Source: Cnuibacter physcomitrellae (GTDB lineage Bacteria > Actinomycetota > Actinomycetes > Actinomycetales > Microbacteriaceae). From it: DNA of 64,000 nt. Location: positions 2,420,214 to 2,484,213 of the forward strand of contig NZ_BMHD01000001.1 in NCBI RefSeq assembly GCF_014640535.1, read 5' to 3'. Each line of letters begins with the position of its first letter. The stretch's first letter is position 1. The position numbers and the translations under genes were made by a program. Positions 16,665 through 24,962 of this stretch are shown here, in pieces. The notes beneath the pieces are model-generated. The model searched no databases and was not told the DNA's origin. It saw nothing but the letters and a program-made list of their open reading frames with translations.

Positions 16665-18355
16665 GCGTCGTGTCCCTCATCCCGCTCCTCGTGGTGCTGC
16701 CGCTCGTCGGCGCCGCGCTCGCGCTCGTCTTCGGCCGCCGCCGCCTCGTGCAGATCGTCATCTCGATCACCACGCTGACGCTGGTCACGGCCATCGCCTC
16801 GATCCTGCTCGCGGTCGTCGACGCACAGGACGCCCCGCTCGTCATGAACGTGGGCGGATGGGCGCCCCCGTTCGGCATCGTCCTGGTCGTCGACCGACTG
16901 TCGGCGATCATGGTGCTGGTGTCGGCGCTGATGCTGCTCGGCGTGCTCCTGTTCGCCATCGGCCAGGGTGTCGCCGACGGCGATCGCGAGACGCCGGTGT
17001 CGATCTTCCACCCGACCTACCTCATCCTCGCCGCCGGCCTCTTCGACGCCTTCATCGCGGGCGACCTGTTCAACATGTACGTCGGGTTCGAGATGCTGCT
17101 CGCGGCCTCCTACGTGCTGCTCACCCTGGGCGGCACCGGTGCGCGCATCCGGGCCGGCACGACGTACATCGTGGTGAGCCTGATGTCGTCGCTGCTCTTC
17201 CTCGGAGCGATCGCGGTCATCTACGGGGCGACCGGCACGGTCACGATGGCCCTGCTGGCGGAGCGGATCGGCGCGCTCCCGCTCGAGATCCAGGCCGTGC
17301 TCTGCGTGGCGCTCCTCATCGGGTTCGGGGTGAAGGCGGCCGTGTTCCCGATGTCGTTCTGGCTGCCCGACTCCTACCCGACGGCTCCGGCGCCGGTCAC
17401 GGCGGTGTTCGCCGGCCTGCTGACGAAGGTGGGCATCTACGCGATCATCCGCACCGACCAGCTGCTGTTCATCCAGGTGCCGTTGCAGATACCGCTCCTG
17501 ATCGTCGCGCTGCTCACGCTCGTCATCGGGATCCTCGGCGCGATCTCGCAGGCCGACATCAAGCGGCTGCTGTCGTTCACGCTCGTCAGCCACATCGGCT
17601 ACATGCTGTTCGGGGTGGCGCTCGGCAGCGAGATCGGCGAGGGTGCGGCGATCTTCTACATCGTGCACCACATCATGGTGCAGACCGCGCTCTTCGTGAC
17701 AGTGGGGCTCGTCGAGAGGGTGGGAAGGTCCACGTCCGTGACGAAGCTGGGCGGACTGCTGAAGACGGCGCCCTTCGTCGCGGTGCTGTTCTTCGTGGGC
17801 GTGCTGAACCTCGGGGGCATCCCGCCGTTCTCGGGCTTCCTCGGCAAGGTCGCGCTGTTCGAGGCGGGCGCGGCCGCGCCGAACCCGCTCGTCTACGTCC
17901 TGATCGGGGCCGGGGCGCTCACCTCGCTGCTCACGCTCTACGCCCTCATGCGGGTCTGGAACCTGGCGTTCTGGCGGCCGGCGGCCGAGGTCGCCGACTA
18001 CGAGGGCCGCCTCACCGACCGGCTGCAGGAGCACGCGGATGCGGAGGGCTCCTCGTCCATGCTGTCCACGACGCCGCGGCTCATGGTCGTGGCGGCCACC
18101 GGGCTCATCGCGCTGACGGTGTGCCTCACCGTGTTCGCCGGACCGCTGTTCGCGCTCACCGAGCGCGCGGCACGGAACGTGGTCGAGCCTCAGGTGTACA
18201 TCGACGCGGTGTTCCCGGACGGGTCGTTCGATGCCGGCACAGAGTCGCCGGCCTCCGGGTCGCCCGCCTCGGGGTCGCCGGCCTCCGGGTCGCCGGACTC
18301 GGGGTCGCCGGCCGCGGAGTCGCCGGGCTCGGGGTCGAGCGGGGGTGAGCGCTGA
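16661..18355 (+). CDS. mnhD: Na+/H+ antiporter subunit D
   Basis: Second large proton-channel subunit of Mrp, 564 aa, homologous to NuoN/NuoM. The core covers about residues 1-500 with around 14 helices; conserved features include FNMYVGFEMLLAASYVLLTL, FPMSFWLPDSYPTAPAPV and LLSFTLVSHIGYMLFG. The C-terminus ends in a low-complexity run of SPASG-type pentapeptides (about residues 528-564), unusual for this subunit. GTG start overlaps the mnhC stop by 4 nt; TGATG junction with mnhE. Confidence 0.96.
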   Translation: MSVVSLIPLLVVLPLVGAALALVFGRRRLVQIVISITTLTLVTAIASILLAVVDAQDAPLVMNVGGWAPPFGIVLVVDRLSAIMVLVSALMLLGVLLFAIGQGVADGDRETPVSIFHPTYLILAAGLFDAFIAGDLFNMYVGFEMLLAASYVLLTLGGTGARIRAGTTYIVVSLMSSLLFLGAIAVIYGATGTVTMALLAERIGALPLEIQAVLCVALLIGFGVKAAVFPMSFWLPDSYPTAPAPVTAVFAGLLTKVGIYAIIRTDQLLFIQVPLQIPLLIVALLTLVIGILGAISQADIKRLLSFTLVSHIGYMLFGVALGSEIGEGAAIFYIVHHIMVQTALFVTVGLVERVGRSTSVTKLGGLLKTAPFVAVLFFVGVLNLGGIPPFSGFLGKVALFEAGAAAPNPLVYVLIGAGALTSLLTLYALMRVWNLAFWRPAAEVADYEGRLTDRLQEHADAEGSSSMLSTTPRLMVVAATGLIALTVCLTVFAGPLFALTERAARNVVEPQVYIDAVFPDGSFDAGTESPASGSPASGSPASGSPDSGSPAAESPGSGSSGGER

Positions 18356-18918
18356 TGGCGCCGCGCAGCCGGGGGTCGGTGATCCGGGCGCGCATCCTCA
18401 GCGGCCTGCTGCCCTTCCTCGGGCTCATCCTGCTGTGGATGCTGCTCTGGGGGCAGTTCACCTGGCTCGCACTCCTCACCGGCGCCGCGCTGGCCGCGAT
18501 CGTGTCGATCGTGTTCTACCTGCCGGCCGTGCGCTTCAGCGGCCACCTCGACCCGCTCCGGGCGATCTGGTTCCTGGTGCGGCTCGCCGTCGACATGGTC
18601 GTGGCGTCGATCCAGGTCGCCGGGATCGCCCTCGGACCGAAGCGGCTGCAGCAGAGCGCCGTGATCCAGGTGGCGCTGCGCACCCGATCCGACATCGTCA
18701 TGGTGTTCACGTCCGAGGCGCTCTCGCTCGTACCGGGGTCGATCCTCCTCGACGTCGACCGGGAGGAGGCGACCCTCCTCATCCACACGATCGGCGTGCG
18801 CGACGATGCCGCGGCGGAGCTCGCCAAGCGGAAGGTGCTTGAGACCGAGCGGCGGATCATCCTCGCGTTCGGATCGCGCGACGACAGGGCTCGACTCGAT
18901 CAGGAGGCGACCACGTGA
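18355..18918 (+). CDS. mnhE: Na+/H+ antiporter subunit E
   Basis: Accessory Mrp subunit, 187 aa, with two or three N-terminal membrane helices (ILLWMLLWGQFTWLALLTGA) followed by the conserved cytoplasmic domain that includes VTxT-like segment SEALSLVPGSILLDVD. The ATG shares one base with the mnhD stop (TGATG), implying coupled translation. Needed for assembly of the complex in characterised systems. Confidence 0.93.
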   Translation: MAPRSRGSVIRARILSGLLPFLGLILLWMLLWGQFTWLALLTGAALAAIVSIVFYLPAVRFSGHLDPLRAIWFLVRLAVDMVVASIQVAGIALGPKRLQQSAVIQVALRTRSDIVMVFTSEALSLVPGSILLDVDREEATLLIHTIGVRDDAAAELAKRKVLETERRIILAFGSRDDRARLDQEATT

Positions 18919-19178
18919 TCATCGTCGTCATCATCGCCGCGGTGCTCTTCGGCGCCGCCGCCATCGGCGCCCTGTACCGGATCATCAAGGGGCCCAGCGC
19001 ACTCGACCGGATCATCGCCTCCGACGTGCTCGTCGCCACGGTGATGTGCGCCCTCGGCGCCGAGATGGCGATCAACAAGCACACCGACACGCTGCCCGTG
19101 CTGCTGGGGCTCGCGATCTTCACCGTCGTCGGATCGGTGAGCATCGCCCGCTTCATGGCCACGAAGGACGACACATGA
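18915..19178 (+). CDS. mnhF: Na+/H+ antiporter subunit F
   Basis: Small membrane subunit of Mrp, 87 aa, with three helices. The family signature GPSALDRIIASDVL sits at about residues 26-39, and ALGAEMAINKHTDTLP follows in the second half. GTG start overlapping mnhE by 4 nt; its stop overlaps mnhG. Confidence 0.93.
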   Translation: MIIVVIIAAVLFGAAAIGALYRIIKGPSALDRIIASDVLVATVMCALGAEMAINKHTDTLPVLLGLAIFTVVGSVSIARFMATKDDT

Positions 19179-19540
19179 CCGGCTTCGACCTCTCGGACCT
19201 GGGCGGATGGGGTCCCCGCGAGATCATCACCGCCGTGCTCGTGCTGCTCAGCGCGTTCCTCTGCTTCGCCGCGGCCGTCGGGCTCATCCGCTTCCGCGAC
19301 GTGCTGACGCGACTCCACGCCGCGACGAAGCCTCAGGTGCTCGGGCTGATCGCGATCGTCGTCGACGTGGCGGTCTCGATGCCGTCGGTCGCGACGGTGA
19401 CGCTCGCGGTGGCGATCATCGGCTTCCAGAGCCTCACCGCGCCGCTCGCCGCCCACATGGTGGGCCGCGCCGCGTACCGCACGAGGCACTACGACCCCGC
19501 GCTGCTCCTCCGCGACGAGAACCTCGATCCCCCGCGCTGA
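19175..19540 (+). CDS. mnhG: Na+/H+ antiporter subunit G
   Basis: Last subunit of the Mrp antiporter, 121 aa, three membrane helices. The conserved loop RFRDVLTRLHAATKPQVLG lies at about residues 41-59. The ATG at 19175 overlaps the mnhF stop by 4 nt. The tail after residue 100 is polar. A 24-25 bp perfect hairpin 31 nt downstream probably ends the operon transcript. Confidence 0.93.
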   Translation: MTGFDLSDLGGWGPREIITAVLVLLSAFLCFAAAVGLIRFRDVLTRLHAATKPQVLGLIAIVVDVAVSMPSVATVTLAVAIIGFQSLTAPLAAHMVGRAAYRTRHYDPALLLRDENLDPPR

Positions 19541-19570
19541 GCCGCTCGCGCCTCTCCCATCTTGCGGTTT

Positions 19571-19630
19571 CGCCATACCCAAGCTGCTCCGCCACCTCGA
19601 TCGGTGTGGCGGAGCAGCTTGGGTATGGCG
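19571..19630. terminator. Perfect 25-bp hairpin between mnhG and the HtrA gene
   Basis: Left arm 19571-19595 and right arm 19606-19630 are exact reverse complements around a 10-nt loop. The flanking genes converge, so it can serve both. There is no U-tract on either side; a run of eleven G follows at 19636-19646. Confidence 0.7.
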
Positions 19631-19651
19631 GAGCCGGGGGGGGGGGAGGGA

Positions 19652-21538
19652 TCAGGCGGCGGGGCCCTGGATGAGGGTGACGGCGGCCGTCTGCGACGTG
19701 CCGGAGGCGGTGGTCCAGGTGAGGGTGACGACCTCACCTGGCTCCATCTGGCCGACGATCTTCGTGAGGTCGTCCGCGCTCGAGACGGGCGTGCCGTTGA
19801 CCGCGGTGATCACGTCGCCCGCGGTGAGGCCCGCCTCGTCGGCGGGGGTGCCCTCGATCACGCCGCCGATCGTGGCGCCGGACGTCGCGCTGCCGGCCGA
19901 TGCGCCGCTGCCGGAGCGACCGGTGGCGCTGCCGTAGGCGGATCCGTACCCGGTCGGGGTCTGGGCGAGCTCGACGCCGAGGAAGCCGGGGTAGCCGATC
20001 TCGATGGTGTCGGTCTCCGTGCCCGCCTCGATCTGCGCGGCGATGTCGAGTGCGGTCGAGATCGGGATGGCGAAGCCGGTGATGTCGGCGGATCCGCTCG
20101 AGGCGGCGGTGTCGATGCCGACCACGTCGCCCTGGGCGTCGAGCAGGGGTCCGCCCGAGTCGCCCGACACGATGTCGGCGTCGACCTGGATCAGCCCCGA
20201 GAGCGTCTCGCCGTCCACGCCAGCCTCGCTCTGGGTCGTGATCGTCTGGTCGACCGCGGCGACCGTCCCGGCGGCGGCGACGAGGTCGCCCGTGCCCCCG
20301 GCGTTCCCGACGGCGGTGACGGCGTCGCCGACCGCGGCGGAGTCGGACTTCTCCAACGACGCGGTGGTCAGGCCGCTCGCATCCTGCAGCTGGAGCACCG
20401 CGATGTCGTGCGTCTTGTCGGTGCCGACGACGGTCGCCTTGTAGGTCTTGCCTGTGGTCTCATCCGTCACCTGGGTGGCGGTCGAGCCCTCGACGACGTG
20501 GTTGTTCGTGAGGATCAGGCCATCCGAGGTCAGGATGATGCCGGTGCCCGCCGACTCGGCGCTCTGGTAGCCGAGCTGCGACACGATCGTGACGACACCC
20601 TTCTTCTGCGCGGCGCTGGCGGCGACGGCGTCCGTGCTCGTGTCGGTGCTCGTGCCGCCGCTGCCGTATTGGCCGTAGCCGCTGCTGCCCTGTCCGGGGA
20701 TGAGGAGGTACGGCGAGTTGCCCTGGCCGGATGCGCTGCCCCCGGACCCGGTGCCGCTTCCGCCGCTCGTGCTTCCGCTCGCGCCTCCGCTGCCGAGGCG
20801 GGAGTCGACGGCCGCGGTGGTCGAGGTGCCGAAGGTGGAGCCGAGCGCGTATCCGCTCGTGCCCACTATCGCGGCGAGGGCGAGCCCGCCGGCCACGGCG
20901 AGCGTGACGGCGCGACGGCGACGCATCGCCGCGCGGCGATCACGGCGCGGCGGCTGCCCGGGCTGGAGGCCGTAGCCGGCAGAGGGATCCTGCGGCCCGC
21001 CGGGGCCGGCCGGTCCGCCCGGAGCGCTCTGGCCGGGGAGACCACCGGCCGCCTGCGCCGGCCAATACGGTGACGGGGCCGAGGCCGGTCTCGTCCGCGC
21101 GAGATGCGCCTGCCACGCCGCCCACTGCTGAGCCGCGGCCTGCTGCTGCGCCGCGGCGAGCCGGGCGGCGTGGTCGGCGGCCGCGGTGGGGACGGCGGGG
21201 GGCGTTGCGGGGACCCCTGCTCCGGACGCGCCGGACACCAGGTGCGATCCGACGCCTGGCGCCTGGGCCGGGGTCTGGGATTGGGCCGGGGTGATCGTCC
21301 CGTGGCGGAGCGGGTCGGCCGGACCGCTGGAGGCGGGGCCGGTCCAGCCCTGGCCATCGTGGTGCATCCGGATCGTCTCGTTCGTCGGGGCCGTCTCGTT
21401 GATCGGGGCCGCCGTCGGCGCATCCGCACCGTGTGCGGGCGTGATGCCGTGCGTCGCGGCGGCGGTCTCGTCGGCGAGAGGCTGGGTGGGGGTCTGGTCG
21501 CGGGGCGTCTGGTCGTCGGCGCCGGTGGGCTGCTGCAT
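19652..21538 (-). CDS. HtrA/DegP-like membrane-anchored serine protease with PDZ domain
   Basis: Surface quality-control protease, 628 aa. Residues 1-205 are a long Pro/Gln/Thr/Ala-rich cytoplasmic region. A basic stretch and one membrane helix follow (RRRRAVTLAVAGGLALAAIV). The trypsin-like domain has the triad in ILTNNHVVEG (His), THDIAVLQL (Asp) and VSGDSGGPLLD (Ser). A C-terminal PDZ domain (GVIEGTPADEAGLTAGDVI) ends the protein. The ATG at 21538 is preceded by GAGGA at a 7-nt spacing and is preferred over an in-frame start 45 nt upstream that lacks one. Confidence 0.9.
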   Translation of the reverse strand: MQQPTGADDQTPRDQTPTQPLADETAAATHGITPAHGADAPTAAPINETAPTNETIRMHHDGQGWTGPASSGPADPLRHGTITPAQSQTPAQAPGVGSHLVSGASGAGVPATPPAVPTAAADHAARLAAAQQQAAAQQWAAWQAHLARTRPASAPSPYWPAQAAGGLPGQSAPGGPAGPGGPQDPSAGYGLQPGQPPRRDRRAAMRRRRAVTLAVAGGLALAAIVGTSGYALGSTFGTSTTAAVDSRLGSGGASGSTSGGSGTGSGGSASGQGNSPYLLIPGQGSSGYGQYGSGGTSTDTSTDAVAASAAQKKGVVTIVSQLGYQSAESAGTGIILTSDGLILTNNHVVEGSTATQVTDETTGKTYKATVVGTDKTHDIAVLQLQDASGLTTASLEKSDSAAVGDAVTAVGNAGGTGDLVAAAGTVAAVDQTITTQSEAGVDGETLSGLIQVDADIVSGDSGGPLLDAQGDVVGIDTAASSGSADITGFAIPISTALDIAAQIEAGTETDTIEIGYPGFLGVELAQTPTGYGSAYGSATGRSGSGASAGSATSGATIGGVIEGTPADEAGLTAGDVITAVNGTPVSSADDLTKIVGQMEPGEVVTLTWTTASGTSQTAAVTLIQGPAA

Positions 21539-21598
21539 GGTGGGTCCTCGGATGTCGTGCCTGCTGAAGTCACTCCATGTCACGACCCCCCGCCGTGC

Positions 21599-21614
21599 GT
21601 GGGCTTTCGCCCAC
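21599..21614. terminator. Hairpin with GAAA tetraloop on the minus strand
   Basis: GTGGGC and GCCCAC close a 4-nt loop; on the minus strand the loop reads GAAA, a very stable tetraloop. It lies between the 3' end of the broken Abi gene and the HtrA start, so it is either the Abi terminator or part of the HtrA leader. Confidence 0.4.
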
Positions 21615-21715
21615 CTATGGCCGACCTATGACTGCCTTCGCACCCGCTGTGAGCCTCGGCGCCGGGCGGGGCTGCTGCGCCGCGGCTCGGGCGCTCCTCC
21701 CGACGAGGAAGGAGG

Positions 21716-22387
21716 TCAGGTGAGCTCCCTCCTCTGCGCGACGAGATCCTCGCTGCGGTCGAGCGCCATGATCAGGCGGGCGGCATCGGGATCGACGTAT
21801 CCCGCCACACGCACCATGCGATCTCTCGTACGGACCAGATCGGTCCGGTAGATGGGCTCGTGGTGGGCGACCCGGTTTCGAAGGATGCGGAGGTCGTCGA
21901 TCTCCCGATGGATCTGCTTGCGGCGCACGGTTCCCGCGTAGCGGAAGGCCCCAGCGAGCCGTGGCTGCCAGAGGGCGGTCTCTTAGCTGAGGTACGGGTC
22001 GCGAGGCACGCCGCCATCGGTCAGTCCTGTCCACAGACCGAAGGTGGTCGCAGCGACGACCTGATCGGGCGAGGGTCGCGGGATCCCCCGCCTCACCAGT
22101 CCCGCGATCGCGTCGTCGATCATGGATCTCTCTCGGGGCATGAGACGCACGGACGGATCGTTCCACCAGTCGTCTCGTCGCCGTGAACGGAGCGCGTCGT
22201 GTAGGGCGTTGCGGATGACGACCTCGAGGATGGCCAACGGCCCCCAGAGTGCCGAGGATGCCTGGATGTTCCACAGGTAGAGCCGCACGGCCGTCTCGGG
22301 CGCGCCGGAACTCGCTCGCAGATACGTCTCGAACCGGGGGCCGCTGATGAGCCTCGGCAGTGCCTCGATCATCTCGGAGTGGATCAC
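21716..22387 (-). pseudogene. Abi-family gene interrupted by an in-frame TAA
   Basis: Reads as one Abi-like (abortive-infection) protein of about 222 codons if one stop is ignored. The first 134 codons (MIHSEMIEALPRLISGPRFE, later AATTFGLWTGL) end at TAA 21985-21983. The same frame continues without a shift into LWQPRLAGAF, then LRILRNRVAHHEPIYR, the conserved C-terminal motif of actinobacterial Abi proteins. Both halves are needed for the family fold, so the gene is probably inactive unless the stop is read through or is a sequencing error. It sits alone between the protease gene and an unknown gene, all on the minus strand. Confidence 0.8.
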
Positions 22388-22468
22388 TCGCGGATCAGGA
22401 AGACGTGCGCCCCAGGAGTCCGGCGATCCGAATGGTCCTGGGGCTGTACATGAGGAATCCTATCACGC

Positions 22469-23866
22469 TCACGGGAAGGCGGAGGAGGGGGCGGAGGCGC
22501 CGAGGCCGGAGGTCTCCGTGCGGTCGGTGAGGGTGTGGTCGGGGGCGAAGTGGAAGCCGATGACCGACCACGAGGAGACCTCGAGGAGGAGGCCGCCCTC
22601 GGTGCCGCCGCCCTCGAAGTACCAGACGGGTGCCGCGGCGAGCTCCTCCGGCGTCGAGATCTCGCGCTTGCCCGAGGTGAGGTAGCGGTACTCGTGCGGA
22701 GGACGGTCGAGGCAGATCGCGAGCTTGTCGGCACGGAGCACCGCACGGAACGGGGCGAGGAGCGCCTCCACCTCGTCGCTCTCGCCGCGCAGGAACCGCT
22801 CGGCGAGCGCGATCAGCTCGTCGAGCTCGCCCGCGGCCGCGGCGAGGTCGAGGTCATCGGGCTCCGACGCCCGGAGGGCCGTGATCCGCTCGCGAAGGGG
22901 GAGGAAGTCGCTCAGGGCGTAGTCGACCTGGTCGTGGTCGAGGGACCCGCCTCCCGCGGCGAGGTCGTCGCGGTACGTGCCCACGTGGGTCTGCACCGAC
23001 TCGATCGCCGCCCGGGCCTCTGCTGACGACCCGGCCGCGTCGTTCGAGCCCGTGTCGTCGCTCCCGCCCTCGGAGCCGAAGTCGAGGAAGCGCTCGTACC
23101 AGGACCGCACGTCGGTCGGATGCGCGACGACGCCACCCCAGACCGGCCGGTCGTCGGCGAAGAGCACGAGGTCGCCGGCGAGGTCGAGCTCAGCGGGGCC
23201 GCCCGTACGGAGGACGCCGTCGACCACCGAGAACTCGATGGTCGACCCGCCCACCTCGAGCGCGTACTCGCCCGGGTTCTCGAACAGCTCGTGCCACTCG
23301 TCGGAGTCGGAGTAGTCGGCGAGGAGCCACGCGCGGAGCGCGGGCGACTCCACCCGGACCCGGGACGCACCTCCCGCGAGGCGGACGGAATCGACCTCCA
23401 GCGAGACCGGGAGCACGTCGCCGTCGTACCGCAGCCCGGCGTAGACCGAGTACTCGTCGACCTCACCCGGCACCCATGCCGTCGCCGCCACCCAGGGTGC
23501 GTCCTCGTCGGCGGATGCCTGGACCAGGAGGTGACCCGCCGGCAGGGCGGGTGGCCGCACGAGCCACGACCCGTCGTCCGACACGTCGATCGCGCCCGCG
23601 AAGAGCGTCTCGCCCCGCATCCGCAGCTCGAAGGGGAGCGCGCCCGACACGGTGATCACAGGCCCCTCGGGCAGAAGCTCTCGGGTGGACACCCCCTCGC
23701 CCGACGGCGAGGTGGGGATCTCGTACGACCGGTCGGCGATGACCAGCGTCAGCGGCCCGGAGCCCTCTCGCACGTCGGCTTCGACGAGCGGCAGCCATCC
23801 CGCCACGTCATCTCGAGTCGCGGGATGCGACCGGATGAGCAGGGATGACACGACGAGAGCGACCAC
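22469..23866 (-). CDS. Hypothetical protein, 465 aa
   Basis: I do not recognise this protein. It starts with a short hydrophobic run (VVALVVSSLLIRS), then several beta-rich segments (about residues 15-270) with many Val/Leu/Asp alternations. An acidic Ser/Gly/Asp-rich linker follows (about 270-300), then a helical section (ALSDFLPLRERITALRASEP) and a final domain with WYFEGGGTEGG. The GTG at 23866 is chosen because AGGAGG lies 4 nt upstream; an ATG 63 nt earlier lacks such a site. It is flanked by the broken Abi gene and a divergent SDR gene, with no helpful context. Confidence 0.6.
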   Translation of the reverse strand: MVALVVSSLLIRSHPATRDDVAGWLPLVEADVREGSGPLTLVIADRSYEIPTSPSGEGVSTRELLPEGPVITVSGALPFELRMRGETLFAGAIDVSDDGSWLVRPPALPAGHLLVQASADEDAPWVAATAWVPGEVDEYSVYAGLRYDGDVLPVSLEVDSVRLAGGASRVRVESPALRAWLLADYSDSDEWHELFENPGEYALEVGGSTIEFSVVDGVLRTGGPAELDLAGDLVLFADDRPVWGGVVAHPTDVRSWYERFLDFGSEGGSDDTGSNDAAGSSAEARAAIESVQTHVGTYRDDLAAGGGSLDHDQVDYALSDFLPLRERITALRASEPDDLDLAAAAGELDELIALAERFLRGESDEVEALLAPFRAVLRADKLAICLDRPPHEYRYLTSGKREISTPEELAAAPVWYFEGGGTEGGLLLEVSSWSVIGFHFAPDHTLTDRTETSGLGASAPSSAFP

Positions 23867-23870
23867 GGTT

Positions 23871-23876
23871 CCTCCT
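23871..23876 (-). promoter_or_regulatory. Ribosome-binding site deciding the start of the 465-aa unknown gene
   Basis: AGGAGG on the minus strand, 4 nt before GTG 23866. It is the only strong SD-like match near the possible starts. Confidence 0.5.
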
Positions 23877-24041
23877 GAAAGACGAGCAACCCTCATCATA
23901 ACTGAGGAATGGTCACGAGCGGACACCTCCACTAATCAACAGGTGTAGGGTTGACGTCGGCCTCGCGCCCGTGGGGCCGGACTCGCCGCCCGTTGAAGGA
24001 CCTCGAGCCCTCCGCATCCGAGCCACACTGGAGGCTGCACC

Positions 24042-24827
24042 ATGTCCACCCGTTTCACCGACCGCGTCGTCCTGATCACCGGAGCCGGCTCCGGACTCGG
24101 GCGCGCCACCGCCGTCCGCCTCGCCTCCGAGGGCGCGAAGCTCGCCCTCGTCGACATCTCCGAGAAGGGCCTCGAGGAGACGGTCGCCGCCGTCAAGGAG
24201 GCCGCGACCGACGCCGAGGTCCTGGTCGCCACCGCCGACGTCTCGCAGGAGGCGGATGTCGAGGGCTACGTCGCGAAGACCCTCGAGGCCTTCGGCCGCA
24301 TCGACGGCTTCTTCAACAACGCCGGCATCGAGGGCCGCCAGAACCTCACGGAGTCCTTCACCGCCGAGGAGTTCGACCGCGTCGTGTCGATCAACCTCCG
24401 CGGCGTCTTCCTGGGCCTCGAGAAGGTGCTGGCCGTGATGCACGAGCAGGGATCCGGAGCGATCGTCAACACGGCGAGCGTCGGCGGCATCCGCGGTGTC
24501 GGCAACCAGTCGGGGTACGCCGCCGCGAAGCACGGCGTGGTGGGGCTCACCCGCAACTCCGGCGTCGAGTACGGGCAGTTCGGCGTCCGCATCAACGCCA
24601 TCGCCCCCGGCGCGATCTGGACGCCCATGGTCGAGGGCTCGATGCGCCAGCTCGACCCGGAGAACCCCCGCAAGGCCGCGGAGCAGTTCATCCAGGGCAA
24701 CCCCACGAAGCGCTACGGCGAGGCTCCGGAGATCGCAGCCGTCGTCGCGTTCCTCCTCTCGGACGACGCGTCCTACGTCAACGCCGCGGTGCTCCCCATC
24801 GACGGCGGCCAGTCGGCCAAGTACTGA
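24042..24827 (+). CDS. Short-chain dehydrogenase/reductase
   Basis: NAD(P)-dependent oxidoreductase of the classical SDR family, 261 aa. The cofactor motif TGAGSGLG is at residues 14-21, NNAG is intact, Ser in the ASVGG segment and YAAAKHG provide the catalytic Ser-Tyr-Lys. An Asp after strand 2 (LALVDISE) favours NAD(H). The closing AAVLPIDGGQSAKY is typical of the family. Substrate unknown. It stands alone, divergent from the 465-aa unknown gene and convergent with a UMF1 transporter. Confidence 0.88.
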   Translation: MSTRFTDRVVLITGAGSGLGRATAVRLASEGAKLALVDISEKGLEETVAAVKEAATDAEVLVATADVSQEADVEGYVAKTLEAFGRIDGFFNNAGIEGRQNLTESFTAEEFDRVVSINLRGVFLGLEKVLAVMHEQGSGAIVNTASVGGIRGVGNQSGYAAAKHGVVGLTRNSGVEYGQFGVRINAIAPGAIWTPMVEGSMRQLDPENPRKAAEQFIQGNPTKRYGEAPEIAAVVAFLLSDDASYVNAAVLPIDGGQSAKY

Positions 24828-24892
24828 CGCGCCCCCGACGGTGCGCGGAGGGCGGGCGCTGAGCGTCCGTGTTCAGGAGAACCCCGCCGCGA

Positions 24893-24929
24893 CGCCCCTT
24901 CTCAGGATGAATCGTCCTGAGAAGGGGCG
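24893..24929. terminator. Bidirectional terminator hairpin
   Basis: A 15-bp perfect stem (24893-24907 with 24915-24929) around a 7-nt loop, plus an outer TCAGGAG/CTCCTGA pairing (24873-24879 with 24933-24939). It lies between convergent SDR and transporter genes. Confidence 0.7.
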
Positions 24930-24962
24930 CAGCTCCTGAGAACGGCCGACCACGCGGCGGGC

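Noticed and set aside
16346-18034. 562-codon open frame opposite mnhC/mnhD
   Set aside because: Charged, low-complexity antisense product of membrane-protein codons; no motif.
21983-21985. Stop codon in the Abi gene as programmed recoding
   Set aside because: TAA is not used for selenocysteine or pyrrolysine, and no slippery site or stimulatory structure was seen.
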